A stretch of 64,000 bases of DNA from Cupriavidus laharis (GTDB taxonomy: Bacteria > Pseudomonadota > Gammaproteobacteria > Burkholderiales > Burkholderiaceae): NCBI RefSeq assembly GCF_914271435.1, contig NZ_CAJZAI010000006.1:1-64000 (forward strand), in the 5' to 3' direction. Under the pieces are notes generated by a model. The model was not told the origin of the DNA. It ran no database searches and saw nothing but the letters and a program-made list of their open reading frames with translations. Of the stretch, positions 1 through 10,762 are shown piece after piece. The position numbers and the translations under genes were made by a program. The stretch's first letter is position 1; each line of letters opens with the position of its first letter.

Positions 1-190
1 CAGCGCGGTGAGCTATCACATGATGGGCGTGCCGACCGCGATGTTCACGCCGCTGTTCGTGATCGCGCGTACGTCGGGCTGGGCGGCGCACATCATCGAG
101 CAGCGCATCGACAACAAGATCATCCGCCCGAGCGCCAACTACACTGGTCCCGAGAACCTGAAATTCGTGCCGATCGGCAAGCGGAAGTAA
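1..190 (+). CDS. prpC: 2-methylcitrate synthase / citrate synthase, C-terminal end (partial)
   Basis: The gene enters from the left edge; only its last 62 codons are present, in the frame that begins at base 2. The fragment carries the conserved citrate synthase C-terminus, with [11 protein letters not shown] followed by [12 protein letters not shown]. This ending resembles the short PrpC-type 2-methylcitrate synthases, which join propionyl-CoA and oxaloacetate in the methylcitrate cycle, more than the long GltA-type enzymes. Aconitase A 980 bases downstream on the same strand fits a methylcitrate or citrate context. A plain citrate synthase of the same subfamily cannot be excluded from the tail alone. 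Confidence 0.8.
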   Translation, partial: SAVSYHMMGVPTAMFTPLFVIARTSGWAAHIIEQRIDNKIIRPSANYTGPENLKFVPIGKRK

Positions 191-371
191 AGCGCATGTG
201 AGGCTCGCGTCCGCCACATTCCCCCGAATGTGGCCCGATTATGTAACGAAAGGGCAGGCTGCTTGCCCTGTCTCGCAAATCGTAGAGAATAGCGGCGGAA
301 TCTTGCCCGAGCCCCGGATCCCTCCGGGGCGTGCCAGACCATAAAGACACAGACCCTGAAAGGTTATTCCT

Positions 372-911
372 ATGAAAAAGCTCATCCTCGCAGCGTGCAT
401 CGGCGCGTTCACCCTCGGTACCGCCGGCACCGTGATGGCCCAGGAACCGGCCAAGAAGACCACCACGAAGAAGGCGCCCGCCAAGAAGAGCAGCAAGGCG
501 GCTCCGGCTGCAGCGGCCGCCGTGACGCCCACCGGCGAAAAGTGGCAGTGCGAACTCGGCAACGTCCTCTACATCTCGGGCAACATGCTGCGCGACGAGA
601 TCCTGACCGTCCACTGGCAGGGCCGCGACTACAAGCTGCCGCGCCAGTCCACGGTGACCGGCGCCGACCGCTATTTCGATGCCCGCTCCGGCCTGGACCT
701 GGTGGTGATCCCGAACAAGGCCATGCTGTTCAACAAGAACCTCGGCCAGCGCCTGGCCGACGAATGCCAGAACGCCGACATGCTGGCCGGCGGCGCCGCG
801 CCGACCCAGGCAGGCGGCCTGCGCGCGCCGGTGACCACGCCGCTGCTGGCTACGCCGCAACAGCAACAACAGCCCGAGGCCACCCAGCAATCGGCTGCAC
901 CGAAGCAGTAA
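372..911 (+). CDS. Secreted MliC-like (lysozyme-inhibitor fold) protein
   Basis: This 179-residue protein starts with a clean signal peptide (MKKLILAACIGAFTLGTAGTVMA, cleavage near residue 24). A Lys/Ala-rich linker follows (about 25-55), then a compact domain (about 58-135) and a Gln/Ala-rich tail. The domain has a Cys near its start (WQCELGN) and end (LADEC), a GADRYFDA segment and a short hydrophobic core, which is the layout of MliC/PliC inhibitors of C-type lysozyme. The assignment is by pattern only. An AAAGG ribosome site ends 8 bases before the ATG. It stands alone between prpC and acnA; the histone-like KKTTTKKAPAKK linker is typical of exported Burkholderiales proteins. Confidence 0.55.
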   Translation: MKKLILAACIGAFTLGTAGTVMAQEPAKKTTTKKAPAKKSSKAAPAAAAAVTPTGEKWQCELGNVLYISGNMLRDEILTVHWQGRDYKLPRQSTVTGADRYFDARSGLDLVVIPNKAMLFNKNLGQRLADECQNADMLAGGAAPTQAGGLRAPVTTPLLATPQQQQQPEATQQSAAPKQ

Positions 912-952
912 ACCGGGCGGCTTCCGGCCCTGCCCACCCGGGCCGGACCGGG

Positions 953-991
953 ATTGCCATGCCGGCGGGGAATGGTTGCCGGCATGGCAAT
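953..991. repeat. Perfect 14-bp inverted repeat upstream of acnA
   Basis: ATTGCCATGCCGGC at 953-966 is followed by its exact reverse complement at 978-991, with an 11-base loop. No T-run follows, so it is not a canonical Rho-independent terminator. It lies 42 bases after the MliC-like stop and about 180 bases before acnA, so it could be a stabilising 3' hairpin or a regulator site for acnA. Confidence 0.6.
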
Positions 992-1172
992 CATCGCGCG
1001 AACGCGGCGTTCGCCGGCCTGATGCTGGCGGGCATCGCGCGCGGCGGTTAGAGTACGCAGTGCGCAGCCGACATCGGACCGCGGTGATCGCCGTGGCGGC
1101 GCACACAGGGGTCAGGTCCGAGTCAACGCCACTGCATCATTCCTCGCTTGGTTCCTCGATTGGAGTATGGCA

Positions 1173-3878
<2,706 letters not shown>

Positions 3879-3901
3879 CTGGGGCCCGCGTACTGACGCC
3901 G

Positions 3902-3943
3902 CCGCCCGCCATGCCCCGGCGCCGGGCATGGCGGGCGGTTTTC
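3902..3943 (+). terminator. Rho-independent terminator of acnA
   Basis: A 15-bp perfect stem (3902-3916 with 3924-3938, arms CCGCCCGCCATGCCC and GGGCATGGCGGGCGG) has a 7-base loop and is followed by TTTTC. It begins 24 bases after the acnA stop. Confidence 0.85.
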
Positions 3944-4104
3944 ATTGGCGCTGGAGGCGCCCAGTCCGTCACTTGACGGCATGCCCCGCGTGTAAGTTCC
4001 ACGCAAGCCAGCGCTGCCACACTGTGTCTCACAAGAATGGCGTTCAACGCCCGGAGGACAGCCATCCGGCCACCGTCCCCCAGCCCACCGTTACAGGAGA
4101 CACC

Positions 4105-4245
4105 ATGGCCAAGATCATCATCGCGTTCGTCGTCATCGCCGGCGCCGCCTTCTACCTGCTCAGCAAGGGCGGCAGCGACGTGTCGATGGGCGGCGAGCAG
4201 CACGGCACCGAGACCCACGCACCGGCTGCCCCCGCGGAAAAATAA
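4105..4245 (+). CDS. Small single-pass membrane protein (46 aa)
   Basis: The ATG is preceded by AGGAGA at 4095-4100 with ideal spacing. The product has one N-terminal hydrophobic helix (residues 3-19, IIIAFVVIAGAAFYLL) and a polar tail rich in Gly, His, Ala and Pro. It could be a membrane-anchored peptide or an uncleaved signal sequence. No function is recognised. It stands alone between acnA and the DUF2863 gene. Confidence 0.6.
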   Translation: MAKIIIAFVVIAGAAFYLLSKGGSDVSMGGEQHGTETHAPAAPAEK

Positions 4246-4348
4246 GACCGCCGGCAGGACATGCCGGCCGACCGGTGCGGACTGGCATCATTCCTGTCAA
4301 CGCAACGAGTAGAATACCGTTTTACGAAAAAACGGACGGTTTCTCTAT

Positions 4349-5551
4349 ATGGCAGGTTTTCGCCCCAAGGCTTCCCCGCGTCTTTCGCCCGATGCCGAGC
4401 GACTGGTGGCCGATGCGCTCGCCCTCGACGCATCGGGCAGCCGCATGGAGGACGCGTACTGGGAACGGCGGCTCTCGCAACGCCTGGGCCGGCTGCTGAA
4501 GAACGGCAGCCAGACCGCGCTCGATGCGGCGCTCGAACACCTGTTCAAGCACAATGCGGACGCCTCCGACGTCCTGGCCGAGCAGGCCGAGACGCTTGCC
4601 GAATCGGCCACGCTGGAAGTCGATGGTGTGCGCTATGACGCCCTGCTGGTGGCCGCCCCGATCCTTGCGCATACGCGCTACGCGATTCCATCCGGCTCGC
4701 TGAAGCCGGATCTCGCGCAGACCCTGGCCGTGCACCTGCAGGCGCACGTGCTGGCCACCGGCACCAAGGTCTCGCTGTCGCCGTACCTGTACAGCATCGA
4801 CCAGTTGCCGCGCACGCACAGCGACACGTTCGCCCTGACCCACAAGCTCGCGGCCGCCGCGCTGAGCGGTACCGTGCCCAAGGTGGACCTGCGCGACCTG
4901 CCGGAAACGGCGCCCATCCTGGCCGATCCGCGCTACCTGCTGGCCGTGGTCGTCGCGCCGCATGAGCAGGCGTTGTTCCGCTGGCAGGAAGACGCCAAGG
5001 AACACCACGCCGAGCGCTCGACCTGCCTGGAACAGTGGCGCAGCCAGGTGCAGGCCACCGTGGCCCTGCTGCTGCCGGGCTGCGAGTTCGAACTGCTGCT
5101 GCCGGACGCCTTCTTCCTGTCCTGCCGCGAATCCGACAAGAGCATCCGCCCGCTGACCGTGCGCGCGGCCGTGAACTACCTGAGCGGCACGCTGGATGTT
5201 CCGGCCGGCCAGCTTGCCGCGGTAGTGGCGGCGTTCGGCGAGGAAGTGGTGGAAGAGTACCGCGTCGGCTTCACGATGCGCGGCGAGAAGGATGTGATCT
5301 ACGGCATCGTCTGGCCTGTCTACGGCCGCGAAGCCGGCGAAGTGGATGCCGACGAAAAGGGCAACCCGCTCGAGCAGATCTGCGAGGAGCTGCGCAACGC
5401 CGGTGTCGAGGACATCTTCCGCCACGCCGCGCTGTTCGATCCGGAGTACTGCGAAGACTGCGGCACACCGCTCTACGCGGATCGCAACGGCGAGATCGTC
5501 CATGCCGAGCTGCCGGAAGATGCGCCGACGCAGCAGCCGCTGTTCCACTGA
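4349..5551 (+). CDS. DUF2863 family protein
   Basis: This cytoplasmic protein of 400 residues belongs to a family of uncharacterised proteins typical of Burkholderiales. It has no signal peptide or membrane helix. Near the C-terminus it has a CEDCGTPLY segment that resembles half a zinc ribbon, followed by a short tail ending in QQPLFH. The length agrees with the family. The family name is recalled from sequence style and not checked by search. It is convergent with the TrmB-like gene and shares a double hairpin region with it. Confidence 0.7.
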   Translation: MAGFRPKASPRLSPDAERLVADALALDASGSRMEDAYWERRLSQRLGRLLKNGSQTALDAALEHLFKHNADASDVLAEQAETLAESATLEVDGVRYDALLVAAPILAHTRYAIPSGSLKPDLAQTLAVHLQAHVLATGTKVSLSPYLYSIDQLPRTHSDTFALTHKLAAAALSGTVPKVDLRDLPETAPILADPRYLLAVVVAPHEQALFRWQEDAKEHHAERSTCLEQWRSQVQATVALLLPGCEFELLLPDAFFLSCRESDKSIRPLTVRAAVNYLSGTLDVPAGQLAAVVAAFGEEVVEEYRVGFTMRGEKDVIYGIVWPVYGREAGEVDADEKGNPLEQICEELRNAGVEDIFRHAALFDPEYCEDCGTPLYADRNGEIVHAELPEDAPTQQPLFH

Positions 5552-5554
5552 CGC

Positions 5555-5613
5555 AAAGAGGCGCCAGGGCGCCTTTTCCAGACCGATGCAACGGCCCGCA
5601 CTGCGGGCCGTTG
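5555..5613. terminator. Bidirectional terminator region between convergent genes
   Basis: Two hairpins lie between the DUF2863 stop and the TrmB-like stop. The first pairs AGGCGCC (5559-5565) with GGCGCCT (5568-5574) and is followed by TTTT on the plus strand. The second is the near-perfect palindrome CAACGGCCCGCA / TGCGGGCCGTTG (5589-5613). Confidence 0.65.
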
Positions 5614-5623
5614 TGCTTTCCGG

Positions 5624-6310
5624 CTAACCCGGCTGGCGCTGCGTCACGCAGCGCCACAGGCTGTGGCCCGACGCGGCGTACTTGCGCTCGAACGGCGTCA
5701 TGGCGGTTTCAGGCTGCCACGCCTCTGTCACGGACGGACGGCCGAGCATGCCCAGCGCCGTCACGAATTCATCGACGTACACCTTCCAGTTGCTGCGGCA
5801 CTCAAGATAATCACCACAGGCTGCCAGTGCTGGAAACACCGCATGCCCCTGCCAGCGCCGCCCGAGATGCCCGATCTTCGGCCAGGGATTGGGATAAAGC
5901 ACATAGTGCCGCGCCACCGGCACGCAGTCTTCCTGCAGCAGGCGCCACACATCGACGAGGTCGGCCCGTGCCCAGCAGAAATTGCCGGGCATCGGGGCGC
6001 CGCCCCACCAGTCCTTGCCAGCGCCCAGGCGCTTTTCCGACTGGTCCACGCCGATCACGAAATGATCCGGAAAGGCCGTGGCCAGGCGCAGTGTGCTTTC
6101 GCCCACACCGCAGCCGGCGTCCAGGATCAGCGGCACATCCCCGGCCTGCCGCCAGCGCGCCAGCGCCTGGTCCAGCGCACGCCGGCTCACATCGCCGATC
6201 GGCTTGCGGAATGGCTCGGCGAGATGGCGCGCCACGCGCGCCGCGAGATGTTCGTGTACGTCGGACTGCGCCGAGACAATGGTGGGGGAATTGGCAAACA
6301 TGGTCGCCAT
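5624..6310 (-). CDS. TrmB-like SAM-dependent methyltransferase
   Basis: This 228-residue protein has the class I methyltransferase motif I (ILDAGCGVGESTLRLA), an acidic loop (VIGVDQSEKRL) and the YPNPWPK motif that is diagnostic of TrmB-family tRNA (guanine-46-N7) methyltransferases. The usual TrmB version is F-P-D-P-W-P-K followed by a basic HxKRR stretch; here it is IGHLGRRWQGH, so the protein is a divergent member. It may methylate tRNA or another substrate. It is transcribed away from the solute-binding gene on its other side. A second, orthodox trmB elsewhere in the genome would support a different role. Confidence 0.7.
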   Translation of the reverse strand: MATMFANSPTIVSAQSDVHEHLAARVARHLAEPFRKPIGDVSRRALDQALARWRQAGDVPLILDAGCGVGESTLRLATAFPDHFVIGVDQSEKRLGAGKDWWGGAPMPGNFCWARADLVDVWRLLQEDCVPVARHYVLYPNPWPKIGHLGRRWQGHAVFPALAACGDYLECRSNWKVYVDEFVTALGMLGRPSVTEAWQPETAMTPFERKYAASGHSLWRCVTQRQPG

Positions 6311-6471
6311 TTTAACGGCGCCGGTCAGTCACGCCTGAGCGGAAAGCCTGCATGGATGTCGTTTTGCCGGCACAATGCGGGCAAATTGCCTGAGAACCGC
6401 CCGAGAACCGCCCATGGCCGCGCGCCCTCCTCGCCCGCGGCCGCCCGGGCCAGCATGAGGAGCCTAGCGCC

Positions 6472-8088
6472 ATGCCTTTCCGCCGCCCTTCCACCACCTT
6501 CCGCTCCGCCCGCGCCTTGCTGCGCACAGCCGGCGCCGCCCTGCTGTGCAGCACCGTCTTCACGCTGTCGCCTGCCGGCAGTGCGCACGCCGAAGACCTG
6601 CGCATCGGCCTGGCGGCCGACGTCACGTCCATGGATCCCCAATGGAACAACGCCGGCCCGAACAACGCCATCGCGCTGCATATCTTCGAGTCGCTGGTGT
6701 TCATGGACAAGAACGCGCGCTACATCCCGGGACTCGCGTTGTCCTGGAAGCCGCTCAACCCCACCACATGGGAAATCAAGCTGCGCCCGAACGTGAAATG
6801 GCACGACGGCTCGCCATTCACAAGCGCAGACGTCAAGGCCTCGCTGGAGCGGCCCGAGAAGCTGGTCAACAGCCCTGGCTCGTTCACGAGCTACACCAAG
6901 CCGATCGCGCGCATCGACACCCCCGACGCGCTCACGGTGCGCCTGACCATGAGTGTGCCGAACTACGCCAACCTGGCCAATGACCTGAACAGCGTGCCGA
7001 TCATGCCGAAGAAAGTGGCCGCCACGCTCACGCAGGCCGAATTCGATTCGGGCAAGGCCATGATCGGCACCGGCCCGTTCAAGTTCGTGCGCTTTGCGCG
7101 CGGCCAGGAGATCGTGATGGCGCGCAATCCCGACTACTGGGGCCCCAAGCCGGAGTGGGACCGCGCGATCTTCCGCATCATCACCGACAACGGCGCCCGC
7201 ACGTCCGCCCTGCTGGCCGGCGACGTCGACGTCATCGAAAGCGTGCCGGCCGCCGACGTGGCCAAGCTGAAGCAGAACCCGAAGTTCCGCATCGAGCAGA
7301 CCGTGTCATGGCGTACGATCTTCTGGCAGATGGACCAGTCACGCGACAACCCGCCCTACGTCACCGACAAGGCCGGCAAGCCGCTGGGCAAGAATCCATT
7401 CAAGGATGCGCGCGTGCGCGCCGCCATCTCCAAGGCCATCAACCGCGACGCCATTGTCAGCCGCATCATGGAGGGCCTGGCGGTACCAGCCTCTTCGTTG
7501 GTGTCGCCGCAGATCTTCGGCCACCCGGGCACCAAACCCGAGGCCTACGACCCTGAAGGCGCGAAAAAGCTGCTTGCCGCGGCCGGGTATCCGAACGGAT
7601 TCGGCCTGACGCTGCACGCGACCAACAACCGCTACCTGAACGATGCGGCGGTGGCGCAGGCCACCGCCAGCATGCTGACGCGCGTGGGCATCCAGACCAA
7701 GGTGGAAACCATGCCCGTGGCGGTGTATTTCACGCGTGCGCGCCAGGGCGATTTCTCGTTCGAGATGCTTGGATGGGGCTCAGCAGCCGCGGACGTGGCG
7801 CTACGCTCGATCACCGGCACGCCGGATGCCAAGACCGGCTACGGCACCTGGAACTGGGGCAAGTACAGCAATCCGCAACTGGACAAGCTGATCGAGAAGT
7901 CGCTCACCACGATAAGCAGCGACAAGGCGCGCGAAGAGAACGCAAAGGCTGCCGCGAAGTTCGCACTGGACGACCATGCCATCATCCCGTCGCACAGCCA
8001 GCTTGCGATGTGGGCGATGAAGAAGGGACTCAAGTACGAAGCGCGCACCGACGAGTGGTCGCTGGCGCAGTTCTTCCACAAGGAGTGA
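6472..8088 (+). CDS. ABC transporter solute-binding protein, peptide/nickel (family 5)
   Basis: This 538-residue periplasmic binding protein has a signal peptide ending at SAHA (about residue 40). Family 5 (DppA/OppA-like) hallmarks include SMDPQWNNA, WEIKLRPNVKWHDGSPFTSADV, GTGPFKFV and the C-terminal YGTWNWGKYSNPQLD segment. Proteins of this family capture dipeptides, oligopeptides, glutathione or nickel chelates for an inner-membrane ABC importer. No permease or ATPase genes adjoin it, so it must use a transporter encoded elsewhere. A TTGCTCCGGGC-type hairpin lies just past its stop. Confidence 0.85.
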   Translation: MPFRRPSTTFRSARALLRTAGAALLCSTVFTLSPAGSAHAEDLRIGLAADVTSMDPQWNNAGPNNAIALHIFESLVFMDKNARYIPGLALSWKPLNPTTWEIKLRPNVKWHDGSPFTSADVKASLERPEKLVNSPGSFTSYTKPIARIDTPDALTVRLTMSVPNYANLANDLNSVPIMPKKVAATLTQAEFDSGKAMIGTGPFKFVRFARGQEIVMARNPDYWGPKPEWDRAIFRIITDNGARTSALLAGDVDVIESVPAADVAKLKQNPKFRIEQTVSWRTIFWQMDQSRDNPPYVTDKAGKPLGKNPFKDARVRAAISKAINRDAIVSRIMEGLAVPASSLVSPQIFGHPGTKPEAYDPEGAKKLLAAAGYPNGFGLTLHATNNRYLNDAAVAQATASMLTRVGIQTKVETMPVAVYFTRARQGDFSFEMLGWGSAAADVALRSITGTPDAKTGYGTWNWGKYSNPQLDKLIEKSLTTISSDKAREENAKAAAKFALDDHAIIPSHSQLAMWAMKKGLKYEARTDEWSLAQFFHKE

Positions 8089-8099
8089 CGGCCAGCCGA

Positions 8100-8120
8100 G
8101 CCCGGAGCCTTGCTCCGGGC
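8100..8120. terminator. Hairpin between convergent genes
   Basis: GCCCGGAGC (8100-8108) pairs perfectly with GCTCCGGGC (8112-8120) around a 3-base loop. There is no T-run, so termination is only suggested. It lies between the binding-protein stop and the end of the spermidine synthase-like gene. Confidence 0.45.
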
Positions 8121-8134
8121 ATCAGGTCGGACCG

Positions 8135-9079
8135 TCAGATCACCAGCTTCGCTTCCTGCCGCGCATTGGCCGCGCGCAGCTTCTTCACCCAGTCGCGCGC
8201 CGGCAGCCCGGTGGTCTTTTCCACCACGTCGGCGCGCGCGTCCAGCGTTTCCCAGGACACGTCGATGGCCGGCCCGTTGAATGCCAGCGCGATGATGTTG
8301 CCGTCGTGGACTTCCGGGAACACCAGCACGCGATTGTCGAAAGCATCGCAGATGCGTTCGATGTTTTTCGGGAAGCTGTCGTGGTCGCCGAACAGGTTGA
8401 TGGTCATCACGCCCGGCGCCTTCAGGGTGCGGCGGCAGGCGCGGTAGAAGGCCGTGGTATCGAGCACCGGGCCGCGCGCCGTGGCGTCGTACAGGTCCAC
8501 CTGCAGCGCGTCGACCGATGCCGTGCTGGCGGCGTCCATCACGTAGTCCCAGGCATCCTGCTCGCGCACGCTGAGGCGTGCATCGTCGTCGCGCAGGGCG
8601 AACATGCTGCGGCCGGCGACGATCACCGCCGGGTTCAGCTCCACCGCCGTCACGCGGGCACGTGCGAAATGCCGGTGGCTGAACTTGGTCAGCGCCGCCG
8701 CCCCCAGCCCCAGCTGCACGACGTGGAAATCCGGCGCCGACGGCGACAGGAACAGCAGCCAGGCCATCATCTGCTGGGCATATTCGAGCTCGATCGCATC
8801 GGGCTTGCGCAGGCGCATCGCGCCCTGCACCCACTCGGTGCCGAAGTGCAGGTAGCGCACACCGTCCATCTCGGAGAAAGTCACGGGGGCAAAGCGCGGC
8901 GTCATGCGCTTCTCTTCCTTTACCGGGCGTTCGCCGCGGGTGCGGGTGCCGCGCGCGGGGCGGCGCGAGGCCACGGCCTCGATCGATTTGCGTTTCAGTA
9001 GGGTCATGTCTTGCTTGTTCGGGCGGGCCAGCAGCCAGCGCAGGAAAGCCGCGATTGTGACAGAAACGCGCGCGGTCAT
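8135..9079 (-). CDS. Spermidine synthase-like (polyamine aminopropyltransferase fold) protein
   Basis: This 314-residue protein has the spermidine synthase Rossmann fold: [14 protein letters not shown], then [14 protein letters not shown], and the central [19 protein letters not shown] stretch where SpeE carries its catalytic acid. Such stand-alone homologues are common in Burkholderiales and often lack the polyamine-binding residues, so the substrate is uncertain. The start at 9079 is chosen because its ATG overlaps the stop of the upstream PLP gene as ATGA, which implies translational coupling. A longer in-frame reading upstream (to 9220) lies wholly inside that gene and is rejected. Confidence 0.75.
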   Translation of the reverse strand: MTARVSVTIAAFLRWLLARPNKQDMTLLKRKSIEAVASRRPARGTRTRGERPVKEEKRMTPRFAPVTFSEMDGVRYLHFGTEWVQGAMRLRKPDAIELEYAQQMMAWLLFLSPSAPDFHVVQLGLGAAALTKFSHRHFARARVTAVELNPAVIVAGRSMFALRDDDARLSVREQDAWDYVMDAASTASVDALQVDLYDATARGPVLDTTAFYRACRRTLKAPGVMTINLFGDHDSFPKNIERICDAFDNRVLVFPEVHDGNIIALAFNGPAIDVSWETLDARADVVEKTTGLPARDWVKKLRAANARQEAKLVI

Positions 9080-10218
9080 TGTCCGGCGCCGCCGAGGATG
9101 CCCGAACCCGCCGCCGCGAGTCCGGCCGCTGCCTGCGGTGTCAGCACCGGCTCGCCTCTCACGGCACGGCCGATCAAGGCGTCCGCGACGTCCACATGGA
9201 TGCGCTGTTCCTGATACCAATCGTCGTCATAGTAGGTCGTCGCGTAGCGCTCGCCGCTGTCGCACAGCAGCGTGACGATCGAGCCAGCCTGCCCTGCCGC
9301 GCGCATGCGCTGCGCGAGGTACAGCACGCCGACAAAGTTTGTACCTGTCGATCCGCCCACGCGCCGCCCGAAACGTTGCGCCAGGTAGCGCATGGCCGCG
9401 AACGAGAGCGCGTCGGGCACCTTGAGCATGGCGTCAATGCAGGTCGGGATGAACGACCGCTCCACGCGCGGGCGGCCGATGCCTTCGATGCGCGAGCCCG
9501 TGTCGAGCGTCAGTGCCGGATCGGGCTGGCCGGCGAGGCAACCGCGAAAGTAGTCGAAGAACACCGAGTTCTCCGGATCGGCACACAGGATGCGCGTCTG
9601 ATGCCGGCGGTACGCCACGTAGCGGCCCAGCGTCGCCACGGTGCCACCCGTGCCGCCACTGGCCACGATCCACGCCGGCACCGGATGGGCTTCCTGTCCC
9701 ATCTGCTTGAAGATCGACTCCGCGATATTGTTGTTGGCCCGCCAGTCCGTCGCACGCTCGGCGTAGGTGAACTGGTCCATGAAATGCCCGCCCGACTCGC
9801 GCGCGATGCGGTGCGATTCCGTGTAGATCTCCGACGGGTTGTCGACAAGATGGCAGCGCCCGCCATAGAACTCGATCGCCTCCACCTTCGCGCGCGAGGT
9901 GCCCGCCGGAATGACCGCGACGAACGGCAGCCCAAGGAGGCGCGCGAAATACGCTTCCGAAATCGCGGTCGAGCCACTGGAGGCCTCCACGACCGTGCTG
10001 CCCGCGTGCAGCCACCCGTTGCACAGCGCGTAAAGGAACAGCGATCGCGCGAGCCGATGCTTGAGGCTGCCGGTCGGATGGCTCGATTCATCCTTGAAGT
10101 AGAAGCGGATGTCCGGATAGCCCGGCAGATCCAGCGGAATCAGGTGGGTGTCGGAAGACCGGTTGAAATCGGCCTCGATCTTGTGGATCGCTTCGTGGGT
10201 CCAGTCTGAATGCGGCAT
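9076..10218 (-). CDS. PLP-dependent cysteine synthase-like / L-cysteine desulfhydrase protein
   Basis: This 380-residue fold-type II PLP enzyme has the lysine motif HPTGSLKHR, the substrate loop [10 protein letters not shown], a phosphate-binding SGGTGGT and a C-terminal CDSGERY serine that contacts the pyridine nitrogen. These are cysteine synthase features. The long insert and the tail after DSGERY resemble the Cds1-type cysteine desulfhydrase subgroup, which releases sulfide from cysteine. The exact reaction cannot be settled from sequence. It is translationally coupled (ATGA) to the spermidine synthase-like gene, so the two probably work together. Confidence 0.75.
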   Translation of the reverse strand: MPHSDWTHEAIHKIEADFNRSSDTHLIPLDLPGYPDIRFYFKDESSHPTGSLKHRLARSLFLYALCNGWLHAGSTVVEASSGSTAISEAYFARLLGLPFVAVIPAGTSRAKVEAIEFYGGRCHLVDNPSEIYTESHRIARESGGHFMDQFTYAERATDWRANNNIAESIFKQMGQEAHPVPAWIVASGGTGGTVATLGRYVAYRRHQTRILCADPENSVFFDYFRGCLAGQPDPALTLDTGSRIEGIGRPRVERSFIPTCIDAMLKVPDALSFAAMRYLAQRFGRRVGGSTGTNFVGVLYLAQRMRAAGQAGSIVTLLCDSGERYATTYYDDDWYQEQRIHVDVADALIGRAVRGEPVLTPQAAAGLAAAGSGILGGAGQ

Positions 10219-10358
10219 GGCACTTCCCCGGGGAAACTGCAGGTGGCGGGCCGGGCGGCAGACGGCCCGGAGTTGTGGGGCGAGCCGCCATCGTACAGGA
10301 AGTGCCCGGGCGATCCACCATCACGACACCGCGTCTCGGAGCCCAGATGTAACAGCCC

Positions 10359-10389
10359 TTGATCTTCATTTAACCAATGCGTTAAATGA
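10359..10389 (+). promoter_or_regulatory. Promoter and palindromic operator of the ArsR gene
   Basis: A perfect inverted repeat has arms CATTTAAC (10367-10374) and GTTAAATG (10381-10388) separated by 6 bases; one more flanking pair (10366 and 10389) also matches. It overlaps a promoter with -35 TTGATC (10359-10364), a 17-base spacer and -10 TTAAAT (10382-10387). The predicted transcript start falls at or within a base or two of the ATG at 10394, so the mRNA would be leaderless. Repressor bound here would cover the -10 element, which indicates autorepression. Confidence 0.7.
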
Positions 10390-10393
10390 GCTC

Positions 10394-10762
10394 ATGCCAA
10401 ATCCCAGCGACCCTCTCTCCACCATCTTTGCTGCCCTGGCCGATCCGACACGCCGCGCGATTCTTGCGCGGCTATCCGAGGGTGACGCCCCCGTCAGCGA
10501 ACTGGCGCGCCCGTTCGATATCTCCGGCCCCGCCATCTCCCGGCATCTGCGTGTGCTGGCCGAGGCGGGGCTGATCGAGCGGGAAGTCAACGCACGCTGG
10601 CGCATCTGCCATCTGCGCCCCGGCGCAATGCGCGATGCGCATGGCTGGCTGGAGACCTATCGCCGGCTTTGGGAAGGCAATCTCGACAGGCTGGTGGCCT
10701 TTGTCGAGCAGCCGCAAAGCGAGACCGCTGTCACCCATCGTAAAAAGGGGATCAAGTCATGA
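10394..10762 (+). CDS. ArsR/SmtB-family winged-helix repressor
   Basis: This 122-residue regulator has the classic winged helix: FAALADPTRRAILARL, then SELARPFDISGPAISRHLRVLAEAGLIERE, then a wing ending in RWRICHLRP. It lacks the paired cysteines of metal-sensing ArsR proteins and matches the group that regulates SRPBCC-domain genes. No Shine-Dalgarno sequence precedes the ATG, consistent with leaderless translation. Its stop overlaps the next start as ATGA, so regulator and target are cotranslated and probably share the palindromic operator in front of this gene. Confidence 0.88.
   Translation: MPNPSDPLSTIFAALADPTRRAILARLSEGDAPVSELARPFDISGPAISRHLRVLAEAGLIEREVNARWRICHLRPGAMRDAHGWLETYRRLWEGNLDRLVAFVEQPQSETAVTHRKKGIKS

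Noticed and set aside
9080..9220. 47-codon N-terminal extension of the spermidine synthase-like protein
   Set aside because: It lies wholly inside the upstream PLP gene in another frame, while the ATGA overlap at 9079 gives a natural start.
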